DNA from: Methylosinus sp. Sm6
GTDB taxonomy: Bacteria > Pseudomonadota > Alphaproteobacteria > Rhizobiales > Beijerinckiaceae
Reading direction: 5' to 3'
DNA: 64,000 nt
Assembly (NCBI RefSeq): GCF_019802345.1
Contig: NZ_JAINDZ010000002.1
Span: forward strand, 158,603 to 222,602
Part shown: in pieces, positions 37,697 through 47,725 of the stretch
Layout of the letters: every line of letters begins with the position of its first letter
Position numbering within the stretch: position 1 is the stretch's first letter
Translations under genes and position numbers: made by a program
Notes under the pieces: generated by a model
Database searches by the model: none
Told to the model about the DNA's origin: nothing
The model's input: only the letters and a program-made list of their open reading frames with translations

Positions 37697-38977
37697 ATGA
37701 CCAGACCTCGCATTTTGACGGACTTCAGCCTGCTGCGAAACAATCGCGATTTCCGCGCGGTCTTCGTGGCGCGGACGCTGTCGCTGCTCGCGCTCGGCCT
37801 GCTCACCGTCGCGGTTCCCGTGCAGGCGCTGCAGCTGACCGGCTCCCCGGCCGCCGCCGGATTCATCGTCGCATTCGGCGGCGCCGCGGCCTTCGTCGGC
37901 CTGCTCGCAGGCGGCGTGCTGGCGGATCGTCACGACCGCCGCCAGCTCATCCTCTTCGCGCGCGGAACCTGCGGCCTCGGCTTCGTCGCGCTCGCCCTCA
38001 ACGGCTTCTCGACCTCGCCCTCGCTCGCCGTCGTCTATGCGCTCGCGGCCTGGGACGGCTTCTTCAGCGCATTGGGCATTACGGCGCTGCTCGCCGCGAC
38101 GCCCGCCATCGTCGGGCGCGAAAATCTCGCCGCGGCCGGCGCGCTCAATATGATCGCCATGCGCCTCGGCGGCGTCGCGTCGCCGGCGCTCGGCGGGCTG
38201 CTCATCATGTCGGCCGGCCTCGGCTGGACCTATGCCTGCGCCGCGGCCGGCGTGCTGGCGACGCTGGCGCCGCTCATGCGCCTGCCGTCGCTGCCGCCCA
38301 AGGGCGCGAGTCCCGAGACGCCGGCGCGCGCGCTGCTCGCGGGCGTGCGCTATCTCTTCGAAAACCGCGTCGTCGGCGCCGTCGTCGCAGTGGGGACGCT
38401 GGCGAGCCTCGCCGGCGGCGTGCGCATTCTGTTTCCCGCGCTCGCCGGCGCCTATGGGGGCGGTCCCGCCGAAGCGGGGCTCATGTATTCCGCCGTTCCG
38501 CTCGGCGCGGCGCTCGGCGCGACGACGAGCGGCTTCGTCGCGCGCATCGCCCGCCCCGGCCTCGCGCTGCTCTCCTGCGCCGCGGCCGCCTTCGTCGCGC
38601 TGGCCGCGCTCGACGCCGTCGGCGGGCCCGTTCCTGCGCTCCTTCTTCTCGTGGTCTACGGCTATCTCGGCTCCATCGTCTCGCTGCTGCAATTCACGCT
38701 GGTGCAGAAGAACACGCCGGACCGTTTGCTCGGCCGCGTCAACGGCCTCTGGACCGCGCAATTCATCGTCGGCGACGCGCTCGGCGCGCTCCTGCTCGGC
38801 CTCCTCGGCGGCGTTCTTTCGCCTGCGCCGGCGGTGGGCATGTTCGGCCTCGCCGCTCTTCTCTCGTGCCTCACGATGGCAGCGGCCTTCGGCGCTCTGC
38901 GCCGATCGCCGGCCGAACCCTCCGCCGAAGTCGAGGCGACCGAAAAGGAAAAGCAGAGCTTCGCGCCCTCGAGGTGA
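37697..38977 (+). CDS. entS: MFS siderophore exporter, EntS-like
   Basis: The 426-residue major-facilitator protein has about twelve helices. The inter-helix motif GGVLADRHDRRQ lies near residue 72, and VQKNTPDRLLGRVNGLW appears in the second half, as in EntS. It starts 43 bases after the NRPS stop with AGGACGACC before the ATG. Its place between the NRPS and entC supports export of the finished catecholate across the inner membrane. Drug export is the alternative. Confidence 0.85.
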   Translation: MTRPRILTDFSLLRNNRDFRAVFVARTLSLLALGLLTVAVPVQALQLTGSPAAAGFIVAFGGAAAFVGLLAGGVLADRHDRRQLILFARGTCGLGFVALALNGFSTSPSLAVVYALAAWDGFFSALGITALLAATPAIVGRENLAAAGALNMIAMRLGGVASPALGGLLIMSAGLGWTYACAAAGVLATLAPLMRLPSLPPKGASPETPARALLAGVRYLFENRVVGAVVAVGTLASLAGGVRILFPALAGAYGGGPAEAGLMYSAVPLGAALGATTSGFVARIARPGLALLSCAAAAFVALAALDAVGGPVPALLLLVVYGYLGSIVSLLQFTLVQKNTPDRLLGRVNGLWTAQFIVGDALGALLLGLLGGVLSPAPAVGMFGLAALLSCLTMAAAFGALRRSPAEPSAEVEATEKEKQSFAPSR

Positions 38978-39101
38978 CGCGCGACGCCCGAAACGAACAC
39001 AGGGGACGGTCTTCTCGATGATCGCGACGGCGCTGGCCGACGCGGCTGGAAGCGCGCGTCCCACGCGACCGATTTTCATTCGTCCACAAAGGAGAGTTCC
39101 G

Positions 39102-40289
39102 ATGGACGCGATTGTCGCAGAGAGGCCGTCTCGAGACGTGTCGGGGCATGCCGAAAAACCGTCGTTTCTGTTCGGTTCGCCCCATTGCGCCATAGAGGCC
39201 TATGGCGTCTTCGAGAGAATTCGCACGCCCGCCGTCGGCGGCGGGCGTGCGGACAGCGTCCTGCAGGCGGCGGTGGACGCCACGCTGGCGCGAGCGCGGC
39301 GCGCGGGGCAGGAAAATCCGATCGTCGTCGGCGCGATCCCCTTCGACTCGCGTCAGCCCTCTTTCCTCTTCGCCCCGAAGACGCATCGCATCTCGGCGCC
39401 GCGCATCGCGACGAACGCGCCCGAGGCGCAGGCGAATGTTTCCGCGCTGTGGTTTCGCAGCGTGCCGGGTCAGAGAGGATTCGAGGAGGCGGTGGCCCAG
39501 GCCATCGCAACATTTCGCGACGGCCATGCGAGCAAGGCGGTGCTGTCGCGTATTCTCGAGATCGAATTCTCCGAGCGCGTCGACGCCATGGCGATTCTCG
39601 AAATCCTGCGGCGCCAGAATCCCGCTGGCTATCATTTCCACGCGCCATTGCCAGACGGCGGCGTTCTGCTCGGCGCGAGCCCGGAGCTGCTGATCCGCAA
39701 GATCGGCGGCTCGATCCGATCCAATCCTCTTGCCGGCTCGGCGAAGCGCGTCGCCGACGCCGAAGAGGATGCGCGCGTCGGGCGTCGTCTCCTGCAATCG
39801 AGCAAGGATAATTTCGAGCACAGGCTGGTGATCGACGAAATCCGTCGCCTGCTCGCGCCGCTCTGCGCAAAGCTGAGCATTCCGGAGGAGCCGGCGCTGA
39901 TGAGCACGCCGACCATGTGGCATCTCTCGTCCTCCGTCTCCGGCGAGCTCGCCGACGGGCGGCTCTCCTCGTTGCAGCTGGCGAGCCTGCTGCATCCGAC
40001 GCCTGCCATATGCGGATCTCCGACGGCGCAGGCGCGCATGTTGATCGAGCGGCTCGAGCCTTTCGACCGCGGATTCTTCGCCGGAATCGTCGGCTGGTGC
40101 GACGAGAAGGGCGATGGCGAATGGGCGATCGCCATAAGATGCGGCACGGTGAACGAGATGGTCGTGCGCCTGTTCGCGGGAGCGGGAATCGTCGAAGCCT
40201 CCGACCCGCGCGCCGAATGGGCCGAAACGGAAGCCAAGCTCGGCACCATGCTGCGCGCTTTCGGCGTCGAGCGGGGGATCGCGCCATGA
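39102..40289 (+). CDS. entC: Isochorismate synthase
   Basis: The 395-residue chorismate-binding enzyme converts chorismate to isochorismate, the first step of dihydroxybenzoate synthesis. Motifs include ASPELLIRK, NPLAGSAKR, the His-containing FEHRLVIDEIR and the C-terminal FAGIVGWCDEKGDGEWAIA, all matching EntC/DhbC. The ATG at 39102 has AAAGGAGA before it. The open frame continues far upstream in the exporter but has no role there. Its stop overlaps the entE start (ATGA). Confidence 0.93.
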   Translation: MDAIVAERPSRDVSGHAEKPSFLFGSPHCAIEAYGVFERIRTPAVGGGRADSVLQAAVDATLARARRAGQENPIVVGAIPFDSRQPSFLFAPKTHRISAPRIATNAPEAQANVSALWFRSVPGQRGFEEAVAQAIATFRDGHASKAVLSRILEIEFSERVDAMAILEILRRQNPAGYHFHAPLPDGGVLLGASPELLIRKIGGSIRSNPLAGSAKRVADAEEDARVGRRLLQSSKDNFEHRLVIDEIRRLLAPLCAKLSIPEEPALMSTPTMWHLSSSVSGELADGRLSSLQLASLLHPTPAICGSPTAQARMLIERLEPFDRGFFAGIVGWCDEKGDGEWAIAIRCGTVNEMVVRLFAGAGIVEASDPRAEWAETEAKLGTMLRAFGVERGIAP

Positions 40290-41917
40290 GCGTCGCTCTC
40301 ACCAATGTCGACTTCACCCCTTGGCCGGAAGAATTCGCGCGCCGCTATCGCGAGAAGGGCTATTGGCGCGGCGAGCCTCTGACCGCGATCCTGGCAAAGC
40401 GGCTGGCGGTCGCTCCCGACGCCGCGGCGATCATCTGCGGCGAGCGCCGCTTCAGCTACGCCGAGCTCGACGCCTGGTCGACGAGCCTCGCCATAGGATT
40501 CTCGCGCCAGGGCCTGCGCGCCGGCGACACGGCGCTCGTGCAGCTCCCGAATGTCGCGGAGTTCTACGCGGCGCTCTTCGCTCTCCTGAAAATCGGCGTT
40601 GCGCCCGTCAATGCGCTGTTCAGCCACAATCGGTTGGAGCTCTCGGCCTATGCCGAGCAGATACGGCCTGCGCTTCTCATCGCCTGCGCGCGGCATGCGC
40701 TGTTCGCCAATGGCGCTTTCGTCGAAGCCTTGCAGATCGCCATTCCGGCGCTGCGCGTCGTGCAGATCCTCGGCGAGACGTCCTATGCGGAAAGCCTGCA
40801 GCCTTTCGCCGAGCGTCGCTACGAGGTCTCGGCCCGAGAGCTGCGCGGCTCTGCGCCGGGAGAGGTCGCCTTTCTGCAATTGTCGGGCGGCAGCACGGGA
40901 GCGCCCAAGCTCATCCCGCGCACGCATGACGATTATTACTACAGCGTGCGCCGCAGCGCCGAGATTTGCGGCTTGACCGAGAATAGCCGCTATCTCTGCG
41001 CGCTGCCGGCTCCGCATAATTTTCCATTGAGCTCGCCGGGCGCGCTCGGCGTGTTTCACGCCGGCGGAACGGTCGTGCTGGCGCCGGACCCGAGCCCATC
41101 CGTCTGCTTCGATCTCATCCGCCGCCATGGCGTCGACATCGCCGCCGTCGCGCCGCCGATCGCCATGCTCTGGCTGGAGGCGGCGGCGGACGAGGCGCCG
41201 ATTCCAAGCCTCCGCCTGCTGCAGGTCGGTGGCGCGAGGCTCGGCGAAGCGGTCGCGCGGCGCATTCCCGCGACGCTCGGCTGCCGCTTGCAGCAAGTGT
41301 TCGGCATGGCCGAAGGGCTGGTGAACTATACGCGCCTCGACGATGACGAGGAGTCGATCTTCACGACACAGGGGAAGCCCATGTGCGAGGACGACGAGGT
41401 GAAGATCGTCGATGCGGATGGCGCGGCGGTCGGCGTCGGCGAGACCGGCGAATTGCTCACGCGCGGACCCTATACATTCCGCGGCTATCATCGCGCCCCG
41501 GAGGAGAACGCCCGCGCCTTCGACGCCGAGGGCTTCTATCGCTCCGGCGATCTCGTGCGCATGACGGAGACCGGCCATATTCAAGTCGTCGGGCGCAAGA
41601 AGGATCAGATCAACCGCGGCGGCGAGAAATTCGCGGCGGAGGAGCTCGAGACTCTGCTGCTGACGCATGCCCAAGTCGCCGACGCCGCGCTGATCGCGAC
41701 GCCCGACGCGCTGATGGGCGAGAAGAGCTGCGCCTGCGTCGTGGCGCGCGGCGATGTGCGGCCGCTCGCTCTGCGCAAGCATTTGCGCGCGCTCGGCGTC
41801 GCCGAATTCAAGCTGCCGGACCGTTTCGAATTTCTCGAGCGGCTGCCGGTCACGGCCGCCGGCAAGATCGACAAGCGCGCCTTGCGCGATCTCGTCGCGA
41901 GTAGACCGGCTCATTGA
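40286..41917 (+). CDS. entE: 2,3-dihydroxybenzoate-AMP ligase
   Basis: The 543-residue adenylating enzyme has LQLSGGSTGAPKLIPRTHDD near residue 195 as its P-loop. YRSGDLVRMTETGHI and GRKKDQINRGGEKFAAEE come later, as in EntE/DhbE. It activates DHB and loads it on the aryl-carrier domain of EntB. The Asn found at the aryl-acid pocket of EntE is seen in PAPHNFPLSSPG. It overlaps entC by four bases. Confidence 0.94.
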   Translation: MSVALTNVDFTPWPEEFARRYREKGYWRGEPLTAILAKRLAVAPDAAAIICGERRFSYAELDAWSTSLAIGFSRQGLRAGDTALVQLPNVAEFYAALFALLKIGVAPVNALFSHNRLELSAYAEQIRPALLIACARHALFANGAFVEALQIAIPALRVVQILGETSYAESLQPFAERRYEVSARELRGSAPGEVAFLQLSGGSTGAPKLIPRTHDDYYYSVRRSAEICGLTENSRYLCALPAPHNFPLSSPGALGVFHAGGTVVLAPDPSPSVCFDLIRRHGVDIAAVAPPIAMLWLEAAADEAPIPSLRLLQVGGARLGEAVARRIPATLGCRLQQVFGMAEGLVNYTRLDDDEESIFTTQGKPMCEDDEVKIVDADGAAVGVGETGELLTRGPYTFRGYHRAPEENARAFDAEGFYRSGDLVRMTETGHIQVVGRKKDQINRGGEKFAAEELETLLLTHAQVADAALIATPDALMGEKSCACVVARGDVRPLALRKHLRALGVAEFKLPDRFEFLERLPVTAAGKIDKRALRDLVASRPAH

Positions 41918-41937
41918 GACTCGAAGAGGAAACGACA

Positions 41938-42807
41938 ATGGCTATTCCCCGGCTTCCGACCTATTCCCTGCCGCAGCCAGAGGATTTTCCGAAGAACAGG
42001 GTCGGCTGGACCTTCGCGCCGAAGCGCGCTGTGCTGCTCATTCACGACATGCAGGATTATTTCCTGCATTTCTTCGGCGAGGACAGCCCGCTCGTCGCGC
42101 AGCTCGTCGCCAATGTCGCGGCGCTGCGCGCCTTCTGCACGTCGCACGCCGTTCCGGTCGTCTACACGGCGCAGCCGATCGATCAGAGCCTGGAGGATCG
42201 CGGCCTGCTGAACGATATGTGGGGGCCGGGGCTGAACGCGCATCCGCAGCTGAAGGACATAGCCGCGGCGCTGGCGCCTCGAAGCGAGGATATAGTGCTC
42301 GTCAAATGGCGCTACAGCGCCTTCCAGCGCTCGCCGCTCGAGCAGATGATGAGAGAGTGGGGCCGCGATCAGCTGGTGATCTGCGGCGTTTATGGGCATA
42401 TCGGATGCCTGACGACGGCGCTCGACTCCTTCATGCGCGATTTCGAGACCTTCGTCGTCGGCGACGCCATCGCCGATTTTTCGCCAGAGGACCATGACAC
42501 GACCTTGCGATATGTCGCCGGCCGCTGCGGCGTCGTCGTCGGAGTGGATGCGTTGATCCGCGCACCCGCGTCGCGTCTGACGCGCGCGGAGGTCGAGGCG
42601 CATGTGCGAACGCTCATTTCCCTCGACGGGGAGATGTTCGATCCGACTGAAAATCTGATGAACTACGGGCTCGATTCCGTTCGGGTCATGACGCTGGCGA
42701 CGCAATGGCGCAAGCTCGGCGTCGATGTCGGCTTCGTCGACCTCGCCGATAATCCGACGCTCGAAGGCTGGTGGGCGCTGATCGAGCGCAAGCTCGCCGC
42801 GGCGTGA
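41938..42807 (+). CDS. entB: Isochorismatase with aryl-carrier domain
   Basis: The 289-residue protein is bifunctional. The N-terminal isochorismatase has LLIHDMQDYF (catalytic Asp), KWRYSAF and CGVYGHIGCLTTALD. The C-terminal ~75 residues are a carrier domain with phosphopantetheine Ser in YGLDSVRVM. It makes 2,3-dihydro-DHB and carries activated DHB to the NRPS. A phosphopantetheinyl transferase is needed, and none is in the window. The ATG at 41938 is 20 bases past entE, preceded by AGAGGAAACGAC. Confidence 0.94.
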   Translation: MAIPRLPTYSLPQPEDFPKNRVGWTFAPKRAVLLIHDMQDYFLHFFGEDSPLVAQLVANVAALRAFCTSHAVPVVYTAQPIDQSLEDRGLLNDMWGPGLNAHPQLKDIAAALAPRSEDIVLVKWRYSAFQRSPLEQMMREWGRDQLVICGVYGHIGCLTTALDSFMRDFETFVVGDAIADFSPEDHDTTLRYVAGRCGVVVGVDALIRAPASRLTRAEVEAHVRTLISLDGEMFDPTENLMNYGLDSVRVMTLATQWRKLGVDVGFVDLADNPTLEGWWALIERKLAAA

Positions 42808-42835
42808 CGTTCATCGTCGAGGAGGGACGGTCGAG

Positions 42836-43606
42836 ATGAAGTCTGCGCGGGGTCCACAGATGGACTTCACCGGCAAGAGCGTCTGGGTGACGGGCGCAGG
42901 GCAAGGGATCGGCCTTTGCGCCGCGACGACATTCGTCGCGCTCGGCGCGAATGTCATCGGGCTGGACAAGGCGTTCGCCGAAGCGAGCTATCCATTTCGC
43001 ACGCTCAACGTGGACATCGCCGATCACGAGCAGACGGCGCGCGCCTGCGCGCATCTGCTGGACGACGCCGGACGGCTGGATGTGCTCGTCAACGCGGCGG
43101 GAATTCTGCGGCTCGGCGCGACGGAGGAAGTGAGCCTCGAGGATTGGCGCGCCTCTTTCGACGTCAATGTTTCGGGCGCCTTTCATCTGCTGCGCAACAC
43201 CATCGCTCAGTTCAAGCGTCAGCGCTTCGGCGCCGTGGTCACGATCGGCTCCAATGCGGCGCATGTTCCGCGCCTGTCGATGGCGGCCTATTGCGCCTCC
43301 AAGGCTGCGCTCGCCAGCCTGACGCATTGCGTCGCGCTGGAGCTGGCGCCCTTCGGAGTTCGATGCAATCTCGTCTCGCCCGGCTCGACCGACACGCCCA
43401 TGCAGCGCTCCATGTGGCGCGCGCCGGACGCCGAGCAGCGCGTCATTGCCGGCAATCCCGAGACGTTCAAGCTCGGCGTTCCGCTCGGCAAGATCGCGAC
43501 GCCGCAGGAGATCGCCAATGTCGTCGCCTTTCTGGCGTCGGATCTTTCGAGCCACATCGTCATGCAGGACATCGTCGTCGATGGCGGCGCCATATTGACG
43601 GCATAG
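42836..43606 (+). CDS. entA: 2,3-dihydro-2,3-dihydroxybenzoate dehydrogenase
   Basis: The 256-residue short-chain dehydrogenase has the NAD motif VTGAGQGIG, the NAAG strand and the catalytic YCASK with an upstream Ser (TIGSNAAH). It oxidises dihydro-DHB to DHB. GAGGAGGG lies before the ATG at 42836; an ATG eight codons later is also possible. It is the last gene of the biosynthetic unit. A weak stem (GCGATC/GATCGC, 43611-43629) lacks a T-tract, so termination here is uncertain. Confidence 0.92.
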   Translation: MKSARGPQMDFTGKSVWVTGAGQGIGLCAATTFVALGANVIGLDKAFAEASYPFRTLNVDIADHEQTARACAHLLDDAGRLDVLVNAAGILRLGATEEVSLEDWRASFDVNVSGAFHLLRNTIAQFKRQRFGAVVTIGSNAAHVPRLSMAAYCASKAALASLTHCVALELAPFGVRCNLVSPGSTDTPMQRSMWRAPDAEQRVIAGNPETFKLGVPLGKIATPQEIANVVAFLASDLSSHIVMQDIVVDGGAILTA

Positions 43607-43758
43607 CGTCGCGATCCGCCGAAGATCGCAGCGAGGTCGTCAGGGTCAAATCGCGGTCGTCGTCTCGTTTGCGCGGCCGAACGAATTTGGCGGCAGGAAG
43701 CGGAGCAGCGATCCTCACGCTTTGAGCTATCGTTGGTGGAGAGTAGCATTCGGATACA

Positions 43759-44847
43759 ATGACAATGGGTCGACCAACCCTCCATGCTGACGAGATGCTT
43801 CGGGCCGTGGCGACGCGCGACAGGGCCTATGAGGGCCGGTTCCTCTATGGCGTCGAGACCACGCGAATATTCTGCCGTCCATCATGCCCATCGCGCGCCG
43901 CGAAGCCGGAAAATCTCCGTTTCTTCGCGGATGTTCCGGAAGCGCAGGCGGCGGGCTATCGCGCATGCAAACGTTGCAGGCCTCAGGAACGACCTTCCGA
44001 TGTCGAGAAGGCGCAGGAAATCGCCCGCCTCATCGAAAAGCGCGCGGAGGAAGTCTTACCGCTCTCCCGACTCGCAGCCGCGGTCGGCTTATCCCCGACC
44101 CATATGCAAAAGCTATTCAAAGCGGTGTTCGGCGTCTCGCCCAAAGCCTATCAGGATGGGCTGAGAGCAAGACGTCTCAAGGAGCTTCTACGAGACGGCG
44201 ACGGCGTGACGGGCGCCATCTACGAGGCCGGCTATGGCCGGCCGAGCCGGGTCTATGGCGAAGGGCGACGCAATATCGGCACGGCCCCATCGGCTTATCG
44301 AGCGGGCGGCGCCGGCGAGACGATCAGCTATGCGTGTCGCTGTTGCGCGCTCGGCCCGCTCATGATGGCCGCCACCGATCGTGGCGTCTGCTTCGTCATG
44401 TTCGGCGAAAGCGAAGCGTCGCTTGTGGACGCCTTGGCCGCCGAGTTCCCGAAAGCGCGGCTGCAACAATCGATCGAGGTTGATGGCGAGCAGTTGAGCC
44501 GATGGATCGACGCGCTCGATGCGCATCTTTCGCGGCGTGGACCGCGCCCGGAGCTGCCGCTCGATCTTCGGGGAACGGCCTTTCAGCTGCTGGTCTGGCG
44601 ATTTCTGATCGGCCTTCCCGAAGGGAATGTCGTCAGCTACGCCGATGTCGCGGCAGGAATAGGCAAACCGAAAGCGCATCGCGCCGCGGCGTCGGCATGT
44701 GCTGCCAATCGCTTGGCGGTGCTGGCGCCATGCCATCGTGTGCTTCGTGGGGGTGGCGGCCTCGGCGGTTACCGCTGGGGCGTCGACCGAAAGCGAGCGC
44801 TCCTCGATTTGGAGCGCGCCAGCCTTCCCGATGCGCGAAAACGATAG
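43759..44847 (+). CDS. ada: Bifunctional Ada: DNA methyl-repair protein and activator
   Basis: The 362-residue protein has the Ada N-terminal zinc domain, whose phosphotriester-accepting Cys lies in FCRPSCPSR and is followed by CKRC. An AraC-type HTH comes next (LSPTHMQKLFKAVFGVSPKAY). The O6-methylguanine methyltransferase domain has the acceptor in APCHRVLRGGGGLGGYRWG. Length and order match E. coli Ada. It repairs alkylated DNA and activates its own gene once methylated. An ATG two codons later is an equal start, and TACAAT overlaps the first one. It is not part of the siderophore unit by function. Confidence 0.93.
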   Translation: MTMGRPTLHADEMLRAVATRDRAYEGRFLYGVETTRIFCRPSCPSRAAKPENLRFFADVPEAQAAGYRACKRCRPQERPSDVEKAQEIARLIEKRAEEVLPLSRLAAAVGLSPTHMQKLFKAVFGVSPKAYQDGLRARRLKELLRDGDGVTGAIYEAGYGRPSRVYGEGRRNIGTAPSAYRAGGAGETISYACRCCALGPLMMAATDRGVCFVMFGESEASLVDALAAEFPKARLQQSIEVDGEQLSRWIDALDAHLSRRGPRPELPLDLRGTAFQLLVWRFLIGLPEGNVVSYADVAAGIGKPKAHRAAASACAANRLAVLAPCHRVLRGGGGLGGYRWGVDRKRALLDLERASLPDARKR

Positions 44848-45011
44848 GTTCGGATATTGCGAATGTCTTCTGGCGGGCCTCGAGGAGGTCGAATGGCTTC
44901 GGCCTGGCCATTGCGAGGTCGTCGACCGGCGGTCATGATCGCCGCCTCGGCCGCCTCGGGCATGAGCGCCTGGCGAATATCCCAGCATCAGCTCGGCGCC
45001 GTGCGGGTCTG

Positions 45012-46046
45012 TCACGAGATGCTCTGCTCGCAGACGTCCATGACGGGAATATTCGTTCCGCAGCCCTGAAAGGGGCCGACATGAGTCGTGAAGTCTCCGA
45101 GAAAATCGAAACAGCTAGCGAGCCGGCTCTGCTTCAAGATGCGCCACGTATTGCCGCAGACTGGGAACGCTCGACCTGGCTCGAGGAGATGGCGGCTATC
45201 GAGCGTAAAGTCGCGCAGCCCATCCTCCATGCCGCCCTTATAGACGACAGCCTGACCATAGTCCTCGCAGGTGGGCTCGAGACCTTCGATCTTGAACAAG
45301 CGATAGGTTGCGGAATAGAAGCGTGCGGCGCCGATTTTCTTCTCCACCTCGGGGTCGGTGATGGCGAGCGGCCGGCTCGTGACGAGGCGGGGATCGCCGA
45401 AGCCGGCGGCTTTCGCCATCGTGAGAAAGTCGCTCCAATAGAGCGCGCCTCCGAGGCCTTCTCCATAGACAACCGGGTCTTTGCGAAGAGTGTCGCTCAT
45501 GCGCCTGTCGGCATACATGTCTGCGAAATAGAATTCGCCGCCGGGCTTCAACAGGTCGAACACCCCTTTCAATACCGCGGGCTTGTCCACCGATAGATTG
45601 ACGACGCAATTCGAGACGATGACGTCGAAGCTCTGCGGCTCGAGGCCGAGCGAGTCCAGCTTTTCGATGAATCCTTCGAGAAAATCGACATTGGGGCGAT
45701 CATAGCCGAACCTGTCCATGTGCCAGTCGACATATGCGCGGGCCGTTTGCAGCTGCTCGGGCGTCATATCGACGCCGATGACCTCGCCCGCGGGACCGAC
45801 GAGCTGCGACAGCGCATAGACGTCGCGACCCGAGCCGCAGCCGAGATCGAGGATGCGTCGGCCTTCCAACAATTCGGGAGCGACCAGTCCGCAGCCGTAA
45901 TATTTGGCCAGAACCTCCTCGTGGATGTTCGCGAGGAGCGTTTTGATGCGCGCGGGCATATCGCTCGCCGCGCAGGCCGTGGTCTTGAGATCGCCGGAAC
46001 CACGCAAGGTCTTGCCGTAGTAGTTTTTGACTGAATCGATGTCCAT
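45012..46046 (-). CDS. arsM: Arsenite S-adenosylmethionine methyltransferase (second copy)
   Basis: The 344-residue methyltransferase has the AdoMet motif ILDLGCGSGRDVY near residue 66, VIGVDMTPEQL, and conserved cysteines in YYGCGLV and VSNCVVNLS, plus TCEDYG in the C-terminal part. It adds methyl groups to As(III). The ATG at 46046 has GGGAGGA before it; a GTG one codon earlier is less likely. It is a close paralogue of the next gene upstream (157 bases away, same strand), and the two probably share a promoter. Its C-terminus lacks the Cys-Cys end of the other copy. Confidence 0.92.
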   Translation of the reverse strand: MDIDSVKNYYGKTLRGSGDLKTTACAASDMPARIKTLLANIHEEVLAKYYGCGLVAPELLEGRRILDLGCGSGRDVYALSQLVGPAGEVIGVDMTPEQLQTARAYVDWHMDRFGYDRPNVDFLEGFIEKLDSLGLEPQSFDVIVSNCVVNLSVDKPAVLKGVFDLLKPGGEFYFADMYADRRMSDTLRKDPVVYGEGLGGALYWSDFLTMAKAAGFGDPRLVTSRPLAITDPEVEKKIGAARFYSATYRLFKIEGLEPTCEDYGQAVVYKGGMEDGLRDFTLDSRHLLEPGRAFPVCGNTWRILKQSRLASCFDFLGDFTTHVGPFQGCGTNIPVMDVCEQSIS

Positions 46047-46203
46047 CACTTCCTCCCTCTCGACTGGTAAGCCGGGGCGAGGTCGTCCCGGCTCATTTCG
46101 TCGGAACGACCCAGATCCGCGCTCTCGCCTGTTCCCGATCGCTGCGCCTTTGTTTTTTATGCCGGCGCCACGAGTCTGCCGTTCGCGGTTACGGCCTTCG
46201 GCT

Positions 46204-47253
46204 TCAGCAACATTCCGTCGCCGCCCCGTCTCGATCGCTCGCGAACGGAATATTCGTTCCGCAGCCCGGAAAGACGCCGAAATGCGTGGAGAAATCGCCG
46301 AAGAACTTGAAATAAGGGGCGAACCGGCTCTCTTTCAACATGCGCCAAGTGTTGCCGCAGACCGGAAATGCGCGCCCCTTCTCGATGACGTGATGGCTGT
46401 CGAGCATGAAACTGTGCGGCGCGTCCGCACCGCTGCCGCCCGTGTAGACGACGACCTGCCCGTAATCCTCGCAGGCTGGCTCGAGGGCGTCGATCTTGAA
46501 TAGGCGATAGGTCGCGGAATAGAAGCGCGCCGCGCCGATTTTCTCCTCGACCTCGGCATCGGTGATCTCGAGCGGCCGGCTCGTGACGAGGCGGGGATCG
46601 CCGAATCCGGCGGCCTTCGCGAGCGTGAGGAAATCACCCCAGTAGAGCGCTCCGCCGAGGCATTCGCCATAGACGACGGGATCCATGCGGGCGGCCTCGT
46701 CCAGGCGCCTGTCGGCGTAGACGTCGGCGAAATAGAACTCTCCGCCGCTCTTCAATAGATCGAACACGCCCTTCAGCACCGCCGGCTTGTCGATCGACAG
46801 ATTGATGACGCAATTGGAGACGACGACGTCGAAGCTTTGCGGCTCGAGGCCGAGCGTGTCGAGCTTTTCGATGAGGCCGTCGAGGAAGCTGACATTGGGG
46901 CGATCATAGCCGAACCTGTCCATATGCCAGTCGACATGCGCGCGCGCCGTCTCCAATTGCTCTGGCGTCATATCGACTCCGACGACTTCTCCATTGGGGC
47001 CGACGAGCTGGGACAGCGCATAGACGTCGCGGCCGGCGCCGCAGCCGAGGTCGAGAACGCGCCGGCCCTCGAGCGTCTCCGGAACGACGAGGCCGCAGCC
47101 GTAATATTTGGTGAGAACCTCGTCGTGGATATTGGCGAGGAGCGCCTTGACGCGCGCGGGCATGTCGCCGGGCGTGCAGCAAGCCATGGTCTTCAAATCG
47201 TCGGAGCTGCGCAGGGTCTTGCCGTAATAGTCTTTGACGACATCGATATCCAT
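46204..47253 (-). CDS. arsM: Arsenite S-adenosylmethionine methyltransferase (first copy)
   Basis: The 349-residue protein keeps the motifs of its tandem paralogue: VLDLGCGAGRDVY, GVDMTPEQL, YYGCGLV and VSNCVINLS. It differs most at both ends: MACCTPGD near residue 25 adds a cysteine, and the tail ends ATECC. It is nearest to the palindrome at 47460, which may regulate it. Products would be methyl- and dimethylarsenite, which are more toxic as As(III) and are substrates for ArsI encoded upstream. Confidence 0.92.
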   Translation of the reverse strand: MDIDVVKDYYGKTLRSSDDLKTMACCTPGDMPARVKALLANIHDEVLTKYYGCGLVVPETLEGRRVLDLGCGAGRDVYALSQLVGPNGEVVGVDMTPEQLETARAHVDWHMDRFGYDRPNVSFLDGLIEKLDTLGLEPQSFDVVVSNCVINLSIDKPAVLKGVFDLLKSGGEFYFADVYADRRLDEAARMDPVVYGECLGGALYWGDFLTLAKAAGFGDPRLVTSRPLEITDAEVEEKIGAARFYSATYRLFKIDALEPACEDYGQVVVYTGGSGADAPHSFMLDSHHVIEKGRAFPVCGNTWRMLKESRFAPYFKFFGDFSTHFGVFPGCGTNIPFASDRDGAATECC

Positions 47254-47725
47254 GATTTCGCCCTTTTCTAAAAAAAGTGAATCGAGGGCGATCGCCTCGG
47301 CCGGCTCGCTTCGTCGAGGCCGAGCGCGACGTCCTCACTTACTAGACGATCGAGCGTCGGGCCAACCCGAAGGCAAATTTCAATTTTTGGCGGCCGGAAT
47401 GTCGAGGCGGAAAGGCCTCGGCTGATATGAAAGAGTTCGAAATGTCGAAACTCATTGACATATCGTGATATTGGATAGCCCGCCGCTTCCGCCGATTTTT
47501 TTTCACTCCGCTCTGCCGCGTCAGCAGACCCGGTGGGCTATGGTCGCTCGTTCCGGAGCGCTCGTTTTTGCGGCGCCGGCATAGAGAGCATTCGTCTCGA
47601 TCGAATTCGCGCCACTCTCGCGCAGGAGAGTCGGGGCGCCAGACCGAGCCGATGGGATGGTCGAATTGGTCGGCGGCGGCATTATAGGCGGCGGCCGCTT
47701 TCGCCCTATGCGGCTCCCAGCTCGT
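47254..47725. other. Intergenic region between acr3 and the arsM pair
   Basis: There is no convincing gene in 472 bases. The perfect short palindrome ATATCGTGATAT (47460-47471) lies about 205 bases before arsM and could be an ArsR-type operator. The 16-mer TTTTTTTTCACTCCGC (47496-47511) also occurs at 18367-18382, inside the TolC remnant. The open frame 47521-47808 has no motif or ribosome site and overlaps acr3. Confidence 0.5.
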
